A DNA stretch of 64,000 bases, taken from positions 2,790,001-2,854,000 of the forward strand of contig NW_025408674.1 in assembly GCF_020360975.1 (NCBI RefSeq), written 5' to 3'. The notes below the pieces were generated by a model. It was given only the letters and a program-made list of their open reading frames with translations, searched no databases and had not been told where the DNA came from. Positions 11,650-21,490 of this stretch are shown here, in pieces. Position numbers and translations under genes: made by a program. Source of the DNA: Hirsutella rhossiliensis. Lineage: Eukaryota; Ascomycota; Sordariomycetes; Hypocreales; Ophiocordycipitaceae. How positions within the stretch are numbered: the first letter of the stretch is position 1; each line of letters starts with the position of its first letter.

Positions 11650-12573
11650 ATGATTCTCGGGGTTCTTCCCCTCGTCTTACTCGCCGTGCAAGTTTTCTGT
11701 TTTGATAATTACTACCAGGCTGAAGACCACCCCAGAGTCAAAGCTCGTCTTCAAGAGTTCTCGAATGGGCTACAGTTGCGACTTTCTTCCGACAACCAGC
11801 CATACCAAGACACCGATGGTTCGTCTGAAATACGCTGCGCAGCAAAAATCTTTTCATGCTACTATGTATACTTCTACATGCGCAATAGGCTACTCGAGGC
11901 CAAAAACGTTACCTTTAGCGCAAAGTCCTACTTAGACGCTGACCTCGACACTCCTTACGACAAAGGGGACGACAGATTCCTTGCCAAGGTCACAACAACA
12001 AGGTCTACGGCTGTGACGGATTCCACCACAAAAGGCTGGAAAGTGTCGCTTAAACTAACCGCCGGCGGACCACCTAGCAAATACGGCGGCGAGCTCGGGG
12101 GGGAGTACGGCGAAGAATACACAAAGTCGACGACAGTGACGACGCAAATCACACATGAAGCCCCTTGTCCAGCCGGTCATCACTGTACTATCCAGACTCT
12201 AACGTACCATGCACGGGTCGTTGGGACATGTCGGGTTGAGCCAATTATTAACTGCGGTGGCGCCGCGGACGCATGCCTTGGCTTTGGGAAAACTTGGACC
12301 ACTCCCAGAATAGTTGGTCGTCTGGGAAGGCTGGCGGAAAACCCTCGAGAAATCTACAAATGGGAGGATGGCCCATGCCAGCAGTGGATTGACTACTCGC
12401 GGAAGCATTGCAGCCAGGGTTACTATAAGACGGAACCGTGCGAGGTCTACGCGCCGATACTAGACCCAGCCGGGAAACCAAGAACTTCTGTAGTCGTCAC
12501 CAGGGAAAAGCTCTCTTCGACTATCGGAGCGCGAGCGGCGGAGCTGCCAGAGCTTGAGTTTCTCGAAGATTAA
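11650..12573 (+). CDS. cysteine-rich secreted protein with a Ser/Thr-rich beta region, function unknown
   Basis: A 307-residue protein beginning with a clear signal peptide ('MILGVLPLVLLAVQVFC'), so it is probably secreted. I start at the ATG at 11650, not the in-frame ATG at 11479, because the signal peptide would otherwise be internal. The middle (residues about 110-180) is rich in alternating Ser/Thr and charged residues around a Gly/Glu-rich patch ('GGELGGEYGEEYTK'), followed by Cys pairs ('CPAGHHC', 'CRVEPIINCGG'). The pattern resembles the amphipathic beta-hairpin region of aerolysin/ETX-MTX2-like pore formers, but that is only a pattern impression. It could equally be an unrelated effector or cell-wall protein. 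The ORF is intact, lies between relics and has an AT-rich 3' flank, suggesting an accessory gene. Confidence 0.6.
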   Translation: MILGVLPLVLLAVQVFCFDNYYQAEDHPRVKARLQEFSNGLQLRLSSDNQPYQDTDGSSEIRCAAKIFSCYYVYFYMRNRLLEAKNVTFSAKSYLDADLDTPYDKGDDRFLAKVTTTRSTAVTDSTTKGWKVSLKLTAGGPPSKYGGELGGEYGEEYTKSTTVTTQITHEAPCPAGHHCTIQTLTYHARVVGTCRVEPIINCGGAADACLGFGKTWTTPRIVGRLGRLAENPREIYKWEDGPCQQWIDYSRKHCSQGYYKTEPCEVYAPILDPAGKPRTSVVVTREKLSSTIGARAAELPELEFLED

Positions 12574-12873
12574 TAAAACTGTCTTTATATAAAGCTAGTA
12601 TAATAGTATATATACAGTTACTAAGTATAATAGCTAATACGCTTATACTTATTAACCATATATCAGCTTCATAAATTACTGTAGAGTAGATTGTAGATTA
12701 TTAGGAGGTGTCTAGCGGGAACGTGCGTTAGAATGCGAGTCGCGTGCCGCCCACCGTTTTCCCGCACTATCTCGCTCCTCATTCCTCAACAGTTTCCCAA
12801 ACCTAAAGCACATCTTCCTCTCCACTTAACATCTCTAGACAGAATCTGGGTCAGTGACTGACCGACAACCCAG
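12574..12873. other. AT-rich 3' flank of the secreted-protein gene
   Basis: About 300 bp; the first 130 bp are strongly AT-rich with TATA/TTAT steps. No gene seen. Confidence 0.5.
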
Positions 12874-13710
12874 ATGACTCCAACGCAGAAATCCCCAGGA
12901 GAGGTCGTTGACGCTTCCCCGAAAAATGTCGTCAACGCCCCACTCCCCTTCCCAGAGACGTCGAGCTTCCCCCGAGAGATGTCGTCGTGGCTCTATGCAG
13001 AGCCGATGATTTCTGTTCTAACGGCTTTGCCTATAGCGAACAAATTTAGATCAAATACGGGACAGGGGTGACATTAGCCGAGGCGGCCTATATACATGAA
13101 CATGCTGATGCTCGTACTGTCCGCATTCCTCGAATCTACGACTCTTTTAAAGCAACCCCGCAGGGATTCGAGATAACATGTATCGTTATGGAATATATCC
13201 CCATGTCATAAAACATCCTAAAGAAGCGGGACAGATACTTGAAGCTATCGCAAATTCTGTTCGTCATATTTAGGATATTCCCATCCCGTTAAACGCGCAC
13301 CTGGGACCCTTTGGGAAACAAGAGCCTGTTGACCGATTTTTCTCAAAATTAGGTGCCTGTCGTACTTTTGATAATCTTCTGGAGCTAGAAAGCCGGATAA
13401 ACGGCAAACTCGACGAAACAAGGTACCCCAAGAGAGTAAGCTAGCAAGGCGAACCTCTTCAAATATGCCGCTGCGATCTAACTCAATTTAACGTCAAGAT
13501 TAGCGAGTCTATTACTATAATTACTATATTTGACTTTAGTTACTTAGGTATCTGCCCGCGTGCTTTTGAGGAGTTTGCTCTTGTTCGCCAGTTCAACCTA
13601 AAGGGGTTACGGTTTGCAAGAGCTCTATATAGGCTGCTTTTCAAACTAAAGCTATCTAAGGCCATGCGTCCATTATCTCTTACAGAAAGATACCTGGCCT
13701 TTGGCTGCTA
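12874..13710 (+). pseudogene. decayed phosphotransferase (APH/choline-kinase-like fold)
   Basis: Successive frames carry a fungal aminoglycoside-phosphotransferase-like protein. A 5' open segment with ATG at 12874 is followed by 'IKYGTGVTLAEAAYIHEHA' (13049-13110, nucleotide-binding region), 'ATPQGFEITCIVMEYIPMS' then a stop (about 13210), 'LGPFGKQEPVDRF'-like and 'LLELESRINGKLDETRYPK' segments (13300-13435), the Brenner-type catalytic loop 'CDLTQFNVKISESITII' (about 13466-13516) and a C-terminal tail to about 13710. Stops and frame changes interrupt nearly every block. It was once a kinase-like enzyme of unknown substrate. Such genes are frequent and expendable in sordariomycete accessory regions. 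Confidence 0.75.
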
Positions 13711-14390
13711 GCAAAGCAAGAAATGTATCTATTAGGCATCTCTCTTTCCCATTCCATAGTTTCATTCATATCGATACCTTCTTGTATGCAACTGCCAAGT
13801 AAGAATATATGCATAATTAAGCCGAAGTGTTCCCCCGCGACCTATTAAGAATATGCCTCGCGTAGAGAGCTGTCGCAGAAACTCTCGTCAAAACAGAGTA
13901 TGTTGTGATAGACCGTTACAGTCAAACACTTTGTTGTAGCGTTTGTAGCCTTATATAGGTTACAGTCAAAAGATCCAGGATCGGGTTCTGGGAACCAATG
14001 TGAACTCGACGCTCCTCTCTGGAGTTTCAGTGCAGTAAAGGAACTGGTTCTGCTGTCTGTATGGATCGAAGGCGTCGATGGGAACAACAATAAGTTATTG
14101 AAAAGCTCTATTGTCAATTCTCTATTACACTACATTTGGTAGCGGTCAAACCGCCAAGACGCAATGTGGTAGACATAGAGCCATAGTCTGCCTAGTAGAG
14201 CCAATATAGAGCAGATGGCAAATATGAAGTTCGGAGATGGTCCTTCTCATCCTTAGTTGGCCTGGGTTGTTGGATACAGTTGGCGAAGTGAATCATTAGC
14301 TCGTGCTTCTACTGACAGCAGACCGTTCAATCTGCATAATGTCCCTCGTAGTCACGGGTTATGACACTGCTTAGGTTGGAAGCACCTTTA
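13711..14390. other. intergenic, no gene seen
   Basis: About 680 bp. A 90-codon frame on the minus strand (13845-14117) opens with TTG and has no motif, so I do not call it. No repeats noticed. Confidence 0.5.
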
Positions 14391-15323
14391 TCAAGCACCC
14401 CCTCCTGCAGAAGTTTTCTCGCCACCATCAACCCCGTGTTGGCTCCGGCGTGGCAACAAGCCGTCTTCTCGCAAGCAATCAAGATGATCTCGATACGCCT
14501 TGATCAGAGAATTTGTGTTCTTCTTCACCATCCATTCAAGCTCTTCCTTGGATGACAGCACATCCACACGCTCTAGATCGACGACCATGATGATTCTAGC
14601 ATGATCCTGGCCAACGAGATGAAAATTGTCAAGCTTTATGTCGTCATGCGAAATACAACAGCTAGCAAGAGCGCTGAGTGCCCGGTTGAGAAGTGGTCGA
14701 AGCTCTTTCTCGTTTAGCATGGCGCCTTCGGGTTCCGCAAGACATGCGCCTCCAACATCGGACAAGATCAGGGCACGAGCGCCGTCGTACTCGATTTGGC
14801 CATAGCATATGGGAATGACGTGGCCTTGCAAGCTTCGCAATCTCTCGTATGTCGCTTCTTCTGTGTTAAACTCGTCCTCCCAGTCGTCTTTCTGCTTCTT
14901 CAGGACAATGTTTGTCGGCAACATCCACTCCGGAAAGGTGGATTGGACCCAGGAGCGGAGTGCTGATGGGAATGGATAGAGTAGTGTCCGGACGACGCGA
15001 TCGAGAGTGGAGCCATGTATAGTAAGTCGTAGTACGTTAGGGTGTTCCCAGTCGGACTGTGCGCCCGTGGCATCTATGATGCGGCTCCCGAACCGGAAGT
15101 ACTGGGCAAAGACAATGGTCAGCCTGCGTGCGTGCTCTACGGGGAGCGAGCTGGGGGGGGGGGGGGGGGGAGGTGTGGGATACGATTGTCTTCGGCGGCA
15201 GTTTCCTGGCGCCCCGGCGAGACGGCCGCTCTGCATCATCGCATGTCTCCCATCCATCCATTTTAAGATGCTGATGGATGGCGAATTGGCGGGTGACGAA
15301 TGACAGAATGTTGGAATTGGCAT
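14391..15323 (-). CDS. fungal protein-kinase-like protein, lineage-specific family
   Basis: A 310-residue protein (ATG at 15321-15323, TGA at 14391-14393). The core resembles fungal atypical kinase-like proteins: a lysine-bearing strand 'TNIVLKKQKDDWEDEF', an alphaC-like 'TEEATYERLRSLQG', the hinge 'GARALILSDVGG', a catalytic loop 'HDDIKLDNFHLV' (His-x-Asp-x4-Asn) and 'IMVVDLERV' at the position of the DFG metal-binding motif. The phosphoacceptor is unknown. Residues about 50-57 are a proline run encoded by an 18-base G/C homopolymer (15153-15170), so the N-terminal reading frame is vulnerable to slippage or sequencing error. The gene faces away from the broken family gene at 15558, sharing about 230 bp of intergenic DNA. 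Alternative: a non-phosphorylating pseudokinase, since the DFG is not canonical. Confidence 0.7.
   Translation of the reverse strand: MPIPTFCHSSPANSPSISILKWMDGRHAMMQSGRLAGAPGNCRRRQSYPTPPPPPPPSSLPVEHARRLTIVFAQYFRFGSRIIDATGAQSDWEHPNVLRLTIHGSTLDRVVRTLLYPFPSALRSWVQSTFPEWMLPTNIVLKKQKDDWEDEFNTEEATYERLRSLQGHVIPICYGQIEYDGARALILSDVGGACLAEPEGAMLNEKELRPLLNRALSALASCCISHDDIKLDNFHLVGQDHARIIMVVDLERVDVLSSKEELEWMVKKNTNSLIKAYRDHLDCLREDGLLPRRSQHGVDGGEKTSAGGGA
15153..15170. repeat. G18 homopolymer inside the kinase-like gene
   Basis: Eighteen consecutive G on the + strand (C on the coding strand) encode six prolines near the N-terminus of the kinase-like protein. Length errors of one or two bases here would shift the frame. 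Confidence 0.9.
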
Positions 15324-15557
15324 CCCGATGCGATGTTCTGCGTCTTAAAGCCGAGCGCTCAATCATCAGATTGGGCAATCACTCATTGAAAGGGTTAATG
15401 CAGCTGAGCAGTTTCCAGTAGCCAGCATGATCGAGAGCGCCTGCTCCGGAGTTCACTCGTTGCGTCAGACGCATTGCCTTTCGAATCGAATGTATTTAAA
15501 CTCTTCGCGACTCCCCGGCCTTCATGCAAGTAGAAGATAGAATTCTTGGATGTCGCC

Positions 15558-16377
15558 ATGGCTACCAACACTGCCGAGTACCACATTCTGCAACATCCTA
15601 CAAATTATGTATACAATACCAGGTATACAACTGCCTCGGACAAAGAATGGGCACGACGGTACAAGCCGATAGTCAATCTTGTCCCCCGCTCCTACGTCCA
15701 CAACGAGGGTATAAGCTAGGCCAACTTCGAAGAGGCCTTTCTTCCGCTTTACGACGACGACAGGATACGCATGCAAGAGCCCACTGTGGGCCAGAACGCG
15801 AGACAATGGCGAATAGAAGTCGAGGCCGACTGCGAGAACTTATTTCACGCCGAAATATCTAATGTAGTCCTTGCAGCATGGGCTAGATACCCGAGTGTCT
15901 TGCAGACATCGCATAACAAACCTCTCACAGAAACTACTATTGGTGAAACTATATGCACATAAGTATCAATGCCCCCAAGTCTTCTGCTTCGACGGCTCGA
16001 CCCTACTCCTCCTTCAATTTCGGGCTTCAAAGCTGGAGAAGGTTGAAGAAGAGGACTGCCAGGTTGACTGCTGGGTCCTTCCGAGGACCAGCAGCTACTG
16101 CACGTTGCGCTATGGGCTATACCGGTTGCTGGCTCAGGGTTGGAGAAGGTGCCAGAGCATATCGGCTGGTCAGTTGACTGTGGGCGGTTTGGCAGCACAT
16201 GCTCGGGAGTTCTACAATGGCCGGCCTATCTGGAGGGTAGACGGAGTTGAATACGTTAAACACGCAGGTGGTTACGAAAGGTCTGTAGATGGGGCCACAG
16301 GTGCACTCAACTGGACACACGAGGAACATCCAGGAGTTATGGAGACATTGCCATTTTGGGGTGGGGAGGTAGAGTAA
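15558..16377 (+). pseudogene. broken member of a large unnamed fungal family (nuclease-like in my recollection)
   Basis: The ATG at 15558 opens a frame reading 'MATNTAEYHILQHPTNYVYN', 'WARRYKPIVNLVPRSYVHN', then a TAG where a Trp codon is expected, then 'ANFEEAFLPLYDDDRIR', 'RQWRIEVEADCENLFHAE' and 'WARYPSVLQTSHNKPLTE' until about 15955. A second frame resumes at once with 'KLYAHKYQCPQVFCFDGST', 'EEDCQVDCWVLPR', 'TLRYGLYRLLAQGWRRCQS' and 'HAREFYNGRPIWRVDG' to a stop at 16377. The two parts belong to one protein family of about 300-350 residues common in Fusarium-like genomes. The block between them, which in relatives I remember carries an E-x-K segment like that of restriction-type nucleases, is deleted. 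So this copy has both a nonsense change and an internal deletion. The function of the family is not established. Confidence 0.7.
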
Positions 16378-17517
16378 AGCCGTTTAAAGCGCGGGCTCTG
16401 CACGTGGTGGCCCCGGTGTCGGTGGACGAGTGCCCGCTCAAGCACGCTTCAGAGACGATGGCGATCAGCTTGCAAGTTTGGGGGCGGGGTCTGGCTCTAC
16501 ATTGCTGGAGCAGGGCATCTCCATGGTGCAAATTATTTTCCTTATGCTCCCATTCGTTGAATAATAGTTTAACTGCCACTGCTATGTAACCTACTGTGCA
16601 TCCAAGTTGCCCGCGTCCAAGACATAGTTCGATCGTCATTGCCGAAGCTAGGCGCCTCCGCAATGAAAGGGTGACGTGGAGCGGTACGTCTAATACCCTA
16701 AGTACTAGTCGAGCGCTCAGATGTAGTAAATGCACTAGGTAGCTCTACTCTAATGTCTATAATATGAAGTCTTGCCCTTGTTATCCTGCGAAATAATAGT
16801 AACGTCGTGAGACGACAGCTAGGCCTCTCAGGTGAATATTTGTGAGCCGGTTCGGGTTCGTTGTAGTATAGGCCAAGGGCGAGCAATATCTCTCGCTCTT
16901 TTTGGGATGGTTTACGCGGCGTGGCAGTCGGCGGTGATTCGATTTGGATTTGGCTTATTGGCTTGCCGGCTTGTTCGTCCATCCAGATCGGATCATAGGG
17001 AAGGGGATTCATGATGATTTACGCTTATTCACCCACTCACTGCAGGGGGTACCTTGTACGGTACGACTGCAGACAAATCAGGGCAAATTTGATCTCTCTC
17101 TCTCCCTCCCCCGGAGAACTTCACTCACTTTATCCCATGGGACTTCACTACTGCAAAGTTAGAAATTGAAATTATTATTTAATGAGGTTCATCTGCCTCT
17201 ATAGGAGTTATCAGGGAGTCCCGTTCCTAATCATTTATCATCGAGAAAACACAGATCCTGGAACAGGGCCGGTTCCGAGAAGCAAAATGGCGGAATGAGT
17301 AGTAGTAGGGGTGGTTGGAACCTACGTGTTGAATTAACTCTGGGCCAGCCTCTCACAAATGTAGGTTGTTACACATCTCTAGTCAACAAGGTAGGCCCTA
17401 GATTAGGAGCTCCAATAGGTAAAGGCCTTGTATAAGCTTTGTTATGTCTTACTATCAAAAACATGCAAGAAACTTCAGAAAAATGTCCAAGTACTCGTTC
17501 CGCGTATAGAGTTAGGA
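16378..17517. other. intergenic, no supportable gene
   Basis: About 1.1 kb. A minus-strand frame with ATG (16698-17012, 104 codons) has no recognisable motif. The rest is unremarkable with some AT-rich stretches around 17160-17200. No RNA gene or repeat seen. Confidence 0.5.
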
Positions 17518-20500
17518 TCAAAACAGGATAATCTGGGGTAGGTGTGGCTCAGGATTGCTGTACAAGTTACTCACGCAGTTCCAGCAGATGCTTTCGTCTC
17601 CGATGATAGCTGCGCTATGACCCTTGCCCTGCTGTACCAAGATGGCCGCGGCAGCCAGACGCGCCATCCAATTCTTCCTTGCCCGTAACACTCCGGTGCA
17701 AGGCGGGTTGTCTAAGAACTCCTCCCACGAGTCAATGGATACCAGATCTGGCAGGCCCTCGACCATCTTGGACATGCAGTTCATGTCGCCGCAGAACTTC
17801 TCAATTACGTCTGGGCAAAACTTTTCCATTTCAATGACATCAATATCGGCCACCCACTTTCCATTGTCTTGTACGGAAACGACAGACTCGAGAAGAAAGA
17901 CTTGCTGATCGATTTCGCCAGTATTCTGCCAGTCCAGCGGCATCTTCCACGTCGTGAAGGAGAGATGCAGCGAGGTGCCGCAAAACTTGTCGGCAGCCTT
18001 GTCGTAAGGCCGATGTTCGACAAGTCGAGGATTGTGCTCCCTGGTCCTAGTGCGAGGTTCAAGAGGCGAGACCATCAACACCATGCCTGAATGGCCAACA
18101 TTTCCCACCAGGTGCCGGATATGGGATCGACTGCCCTGAACGCACGGGTCAGACAGCAAAAGCCCAGTCACAAAAATGGAGTCTTCTGAGCACAGTGCAA
18201 TGACTTCGTTGAGCTGTTCTGGATTGATGTTCAAGTGGCCCGACTCGAACATGGCGATGCAGGCAAACGAAGCCGCACGAGTCATTGCGTCCAAGTAAAC
18301 GGAGGCCGGGGTCCCGGCCACTCTGGCAAAAGAGATTGAGTGGTTGTCCCATTCCAGTGGCTTTTGGAAAGCTGGAGGTAACCATTTTGCCTTGAGCAGA
18401 TCTTGCTCAACGATACGCAGCGACACGGTGGCTCCGGGCAGTTGCTGGTAGACGTCTTGGGCAACCTCCAAGACTCGTAGAGACATGAGCCACTGGATCG
18501 ATCGGTTGCAACTTCTGCTCATCAAGTGGAAACAGCCCGTCACGTCTTGACTCTTGGTCTGTCCGCCCGATGAATAGTTCGACGCAGGACTTGGGACTGT
18601 CTGAGTTTCGCAAGGTACAGTTTCTTCATCCATGGGAGCCTTCCGTTTGGTTCCAGTGATGCTGGGGGTTGCAAGCCGAGCTTGAGGTTGGCGCTCCGAC
18701 TACCCATTGTATTAGCTCCTCTCTTGATGCCATTAGCAAAGCTACATTGTTGTACTCACCCGAGTATTGCATGATTCAACCAGGTAAAGAATTACCCTAT
18801 GAGGTGGCAAGTTGTGCAGCTGACACTGATCCAAAGGTGTCACGGTTGCCGCGGCGCGTATAGTGGCTTCAGCTATACGGACCCTCGACATGGGGCTGTT
18901 GTAGTGCATGTACTCTGATGTCACCCAAAGGCGGAATCCGGAGGCTCCCTCGTCTCGCAGTGATAGAACGGGGGCAAATTCAACGGGGAAACGCGCTCCA
19001 CGCATGCCAGGGGGATTCTTCCAGCGACAGTAGTAGCGTCTTGCGGCGCCCATGACAACATACGGGATGTCGGCTTCACGGCAGGTGTAGCACAGCTCCC
19101 CTGCCTGCTCTATGTTGCGACGTTTTTGGTCGAGCTGTGTCAGCAGAGCTTCTGTCATCTGTTTCCCTTTAAGGTCAAGATGAAGCCATCTAACGTGCGT
19201 TTTCAGTTTGCCATGCGCAGCTTGTTCAAATGGATGCCCCGTGGACCATTCGATGGGGAACCCGGTTGCAAACTCTTCATAAACGGGTCCGTCTTCCAGT
19301 TCTCCGGTGTACGAAATGATTGCCTCGTGGTCTTGAAGCTGCAACTGAGAGGCAATGCCTCGAAGGTAAGTGATGCCGCAATCAACATCTGTGGCCTTGG
19401 TCATGGCATCCATGAGATGCGGGTTGCAAAGTCCAAAAAAGGGGCTGGGCATCATCTTGTCGGCTCCGCCGAGAAACTTCGTGGCTCGCCTCCAGCCGTA
19501 TCTAATCAACCCCCCGTCGGCATTTGGGTTTGTCTTGTCGAGAGAAGCCACTGCAGAACATAGCCGCACGATAAACGAAAGCTCCGGCCTGCGCGCTTGA
19601 AGGCTTGGATTCGTCAAGACGGCATGTAGGTCCCGAAACCAACCCGTCGCCCGGTCAAAATTGGCGTACGACACGCCCCATTCGCGGAATATGGCCCCTA
19701 GAGCCACAAGCCACAGCTGATGGATTTGTACGCGACTCTGGTTCTCATTGCTGTAGACGGTAACTGGATCCCCGTAGTAGCGCAGGTGTGATAGTGCGAG
19801 AGACCAGCGCATGACATTGTCTGAAGGACCTTTGTATTCGAGGCCGAGGCTGAGAATCCCAGCGGCAGGGAACAGGGCGTCCTTGAAGGGAATCTTTCTG
19901 GCTTCTTGCTGAAAGACGACAAGGTCCGGGTAAAGGTGCCAAGAAGAAATGGCGAGTAGGACAGCCTTGTCGCATACTTGTTGGGGCAAATTGTCGAGAA
20001 GCCGCTCAACAACTTCCATGGATCTGATCCAGGCCGTCGTCATCTTCTCGTAGTCGGTCCCCGAGGACGTGTATGGCATGGCCAGGTTATCCATGACGAG
20101 CCTGAACTGCGTTTGGCTCACCGTCATGCAGACATCAGCTCGCCTGAGCCATGAGCGAGCGCTAGCATCCCAGTTCTGCAGCTCCCGTCTTCCGATTTCC
20201 TGCTCAGCAGCTGCCAGGGAGTACGGATGGACGATCCTGTTTTCTTCAATGTTGGCTCGCACCTGCTTCTGCCTTTCCAGGACAAGCTGGACCCAGGCGG
20301 CCGTGGCCTCGCTGGCGTCCCAGGCTCGCGCGAGCATGCTTGCAAACAGGAGGACACCGATGGATGCCGGTCCGCAGGTGGCAGCAGCCCACACCGAAGT
20401 GCAGTCGGCACCGATAAAGGCCTGGAACGGCCCATGCTCTTGCGTACCTTGCGGGTTGATGTCTGGGCTGGAAAGAACCTCCGACACTCGGGTCCCATAC

Positions 20501-20751
20501 GCCTTGAGAAGCTTGGGCGTGTTGGGCAACATCTCGTGGAATAAGAAGCCTAGTTTGCAGGCGGTTGCGTGCATGGCCCCCCGTTCGGCCTCGTGCCTCC
20601 GCTGGGTGGTCAAGGCAGAGCCAACTGGAGCATACTCGGGCGACGGGTTACAGCGGAGCAGTGTGAAGTCGGCATTGATGCTAACAAGTGCGAGGGTATT
20701 TTCGTTAGTTGCAGACACCAAAGAATTGGCGATTTTCCCGATGGTTGCCAT
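17518..20751 (-). CDS. large conserved fungal protein of unknown function (about 1057 aa)
   Basis: Two exons, 18760-20751 and 17518-18699, flank an intron at 18700-18759 (60 bp, donor GTGAGT, branch CTAAT about 14 nt before the TAG acceptor). Joining them keeps the frame and removes an in-frame stop just inside the intron. The long open frame begins with TTG; the first ATG is at 20749-20751, giving 'MATIGKIANSLVSATNENTL'. The protein is mostly soluble-looking with many Trp/Cys/His residues, no signal peptide or convincing transmembrane segment, and no catalytic motif I recognise. Near the end of the first exon is a Cys pair context 'ELCYTCREADIPYVVMG'. The C-terminus reads 'DESICWNC' then a few codons to TGA at 17518-17520; a GTGAGT follows 'WNC', so a third exon is possible. 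I recognise it as a family recurrent in Sordariomycetes, without known function. The ORF is intact, unlike many neighbours. Confidence 0.7.
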
Positions 20752-20906
20752 CAAGACGGCGACTCTGCAGCATCTGGGATAGTACTCGGGAACAAAGAGG
20801 GGGCGCAGTGAATGGTCATGATTAAACGGCTGACGCGTGGGAGGACAAGACTAGCAATTTATATCACATTCAACAGGGGGTGTTCCCAGATAGAGTCTAC
20901 CTGTTG

Positions 20907-21072
20907 GTGGCTTTCCACAGCACGGCCACAATGGGAGACAGTGCAAAAACGCCTCAAGCTTGCAGCATGGCGACACTGCCACAGTAGACAGAAAGAGGAG
21001 GGGCTCCCATACGGGTACTATGAGTGGCTTTTCTACGACACGGCCACAATTGGAAACAGAGCAAAGACGCCT
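20907..21072. repeat. imperfect direct duplication, units of about 48 bp
   Basis: 20907-20954 and 21024-21072 are recognisably the same sequence: both begin GTGGCTTT, share CACGGCCACAAT and end in AAAnACGCCT. They differ by scattered substitutions. Spacing between starts is 117 bp. Confidence 0.75.
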
Positions 21073-21210
21073 TGTCAGGAAGACAGGAGACCGGTCCCCT
21101 CGGGGGCCGCCAATGCCTTTAGGCATTGCGGAGTTCGAGCAATTCGGGTTGGTTTATAGGTTTGTTGGAGAAGAGGAAGTGAGGTTTGCTTTCTATAGTG
21201 TGGCTGTGCC

Positions 21211-21485
21211 TTGAAGATCGAAGTGACGAAAGGTCTTATCCGCGTGAGGCCACGACTACAAAACCGCCAAGACTGTAAATCCTGCCCTCTAGTTGGTCTG
21301 TTTAAAAACATCCTGTAAATGGTCGGATTGTTACCTTAAGGAACGAAGTAGCAAAAGGCCGTATGCCTTGAGGAACAAAGTAACAAAAGGTGCTTTAAGG
21401 AACAGAGTAATAAAAGGTCTTATCCTTGTAAGGCTATAACTATAAAACCGCCAAGACTAGAAACCCTACCCTCTAATAAATGTCT
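21211..21485. repeat. diverged repeat array with transition-type differences
   Basis: A block at about 21219-21303 recurs at about 21401-21485 (shared cores AAAGGTCTTATCC and AAAACCGCCAAGACT). Between them lie additional short units of the form AGGAACnAAGTAnCAAAAGG at about 30-bp spacing (near 21337, 21370, 21399). Most differences between the two long copies are C/T or G/A, with the second copy AT-richer, as expected from repeat-induced point mutation. May be part of an unnamed transposon. Confidence 0.65.
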
Positions 21486-21490
21486 ATATA

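Larger units (their letters stand above)
20752..21490. other. intergenic region made largely of imperfect repeats
   Basis: About 740 bp between the large unknown gene and the cupin gene, containing the two repeat systems listed separately (20907-21072 and 21211-21485). No gene seen. Confidence 0.6.

Noticed and set aside
16698..17012. 104-codon minus-strand frame with ATG
   Set aside because: No recognisable domain or splice sites; no support beyond length.
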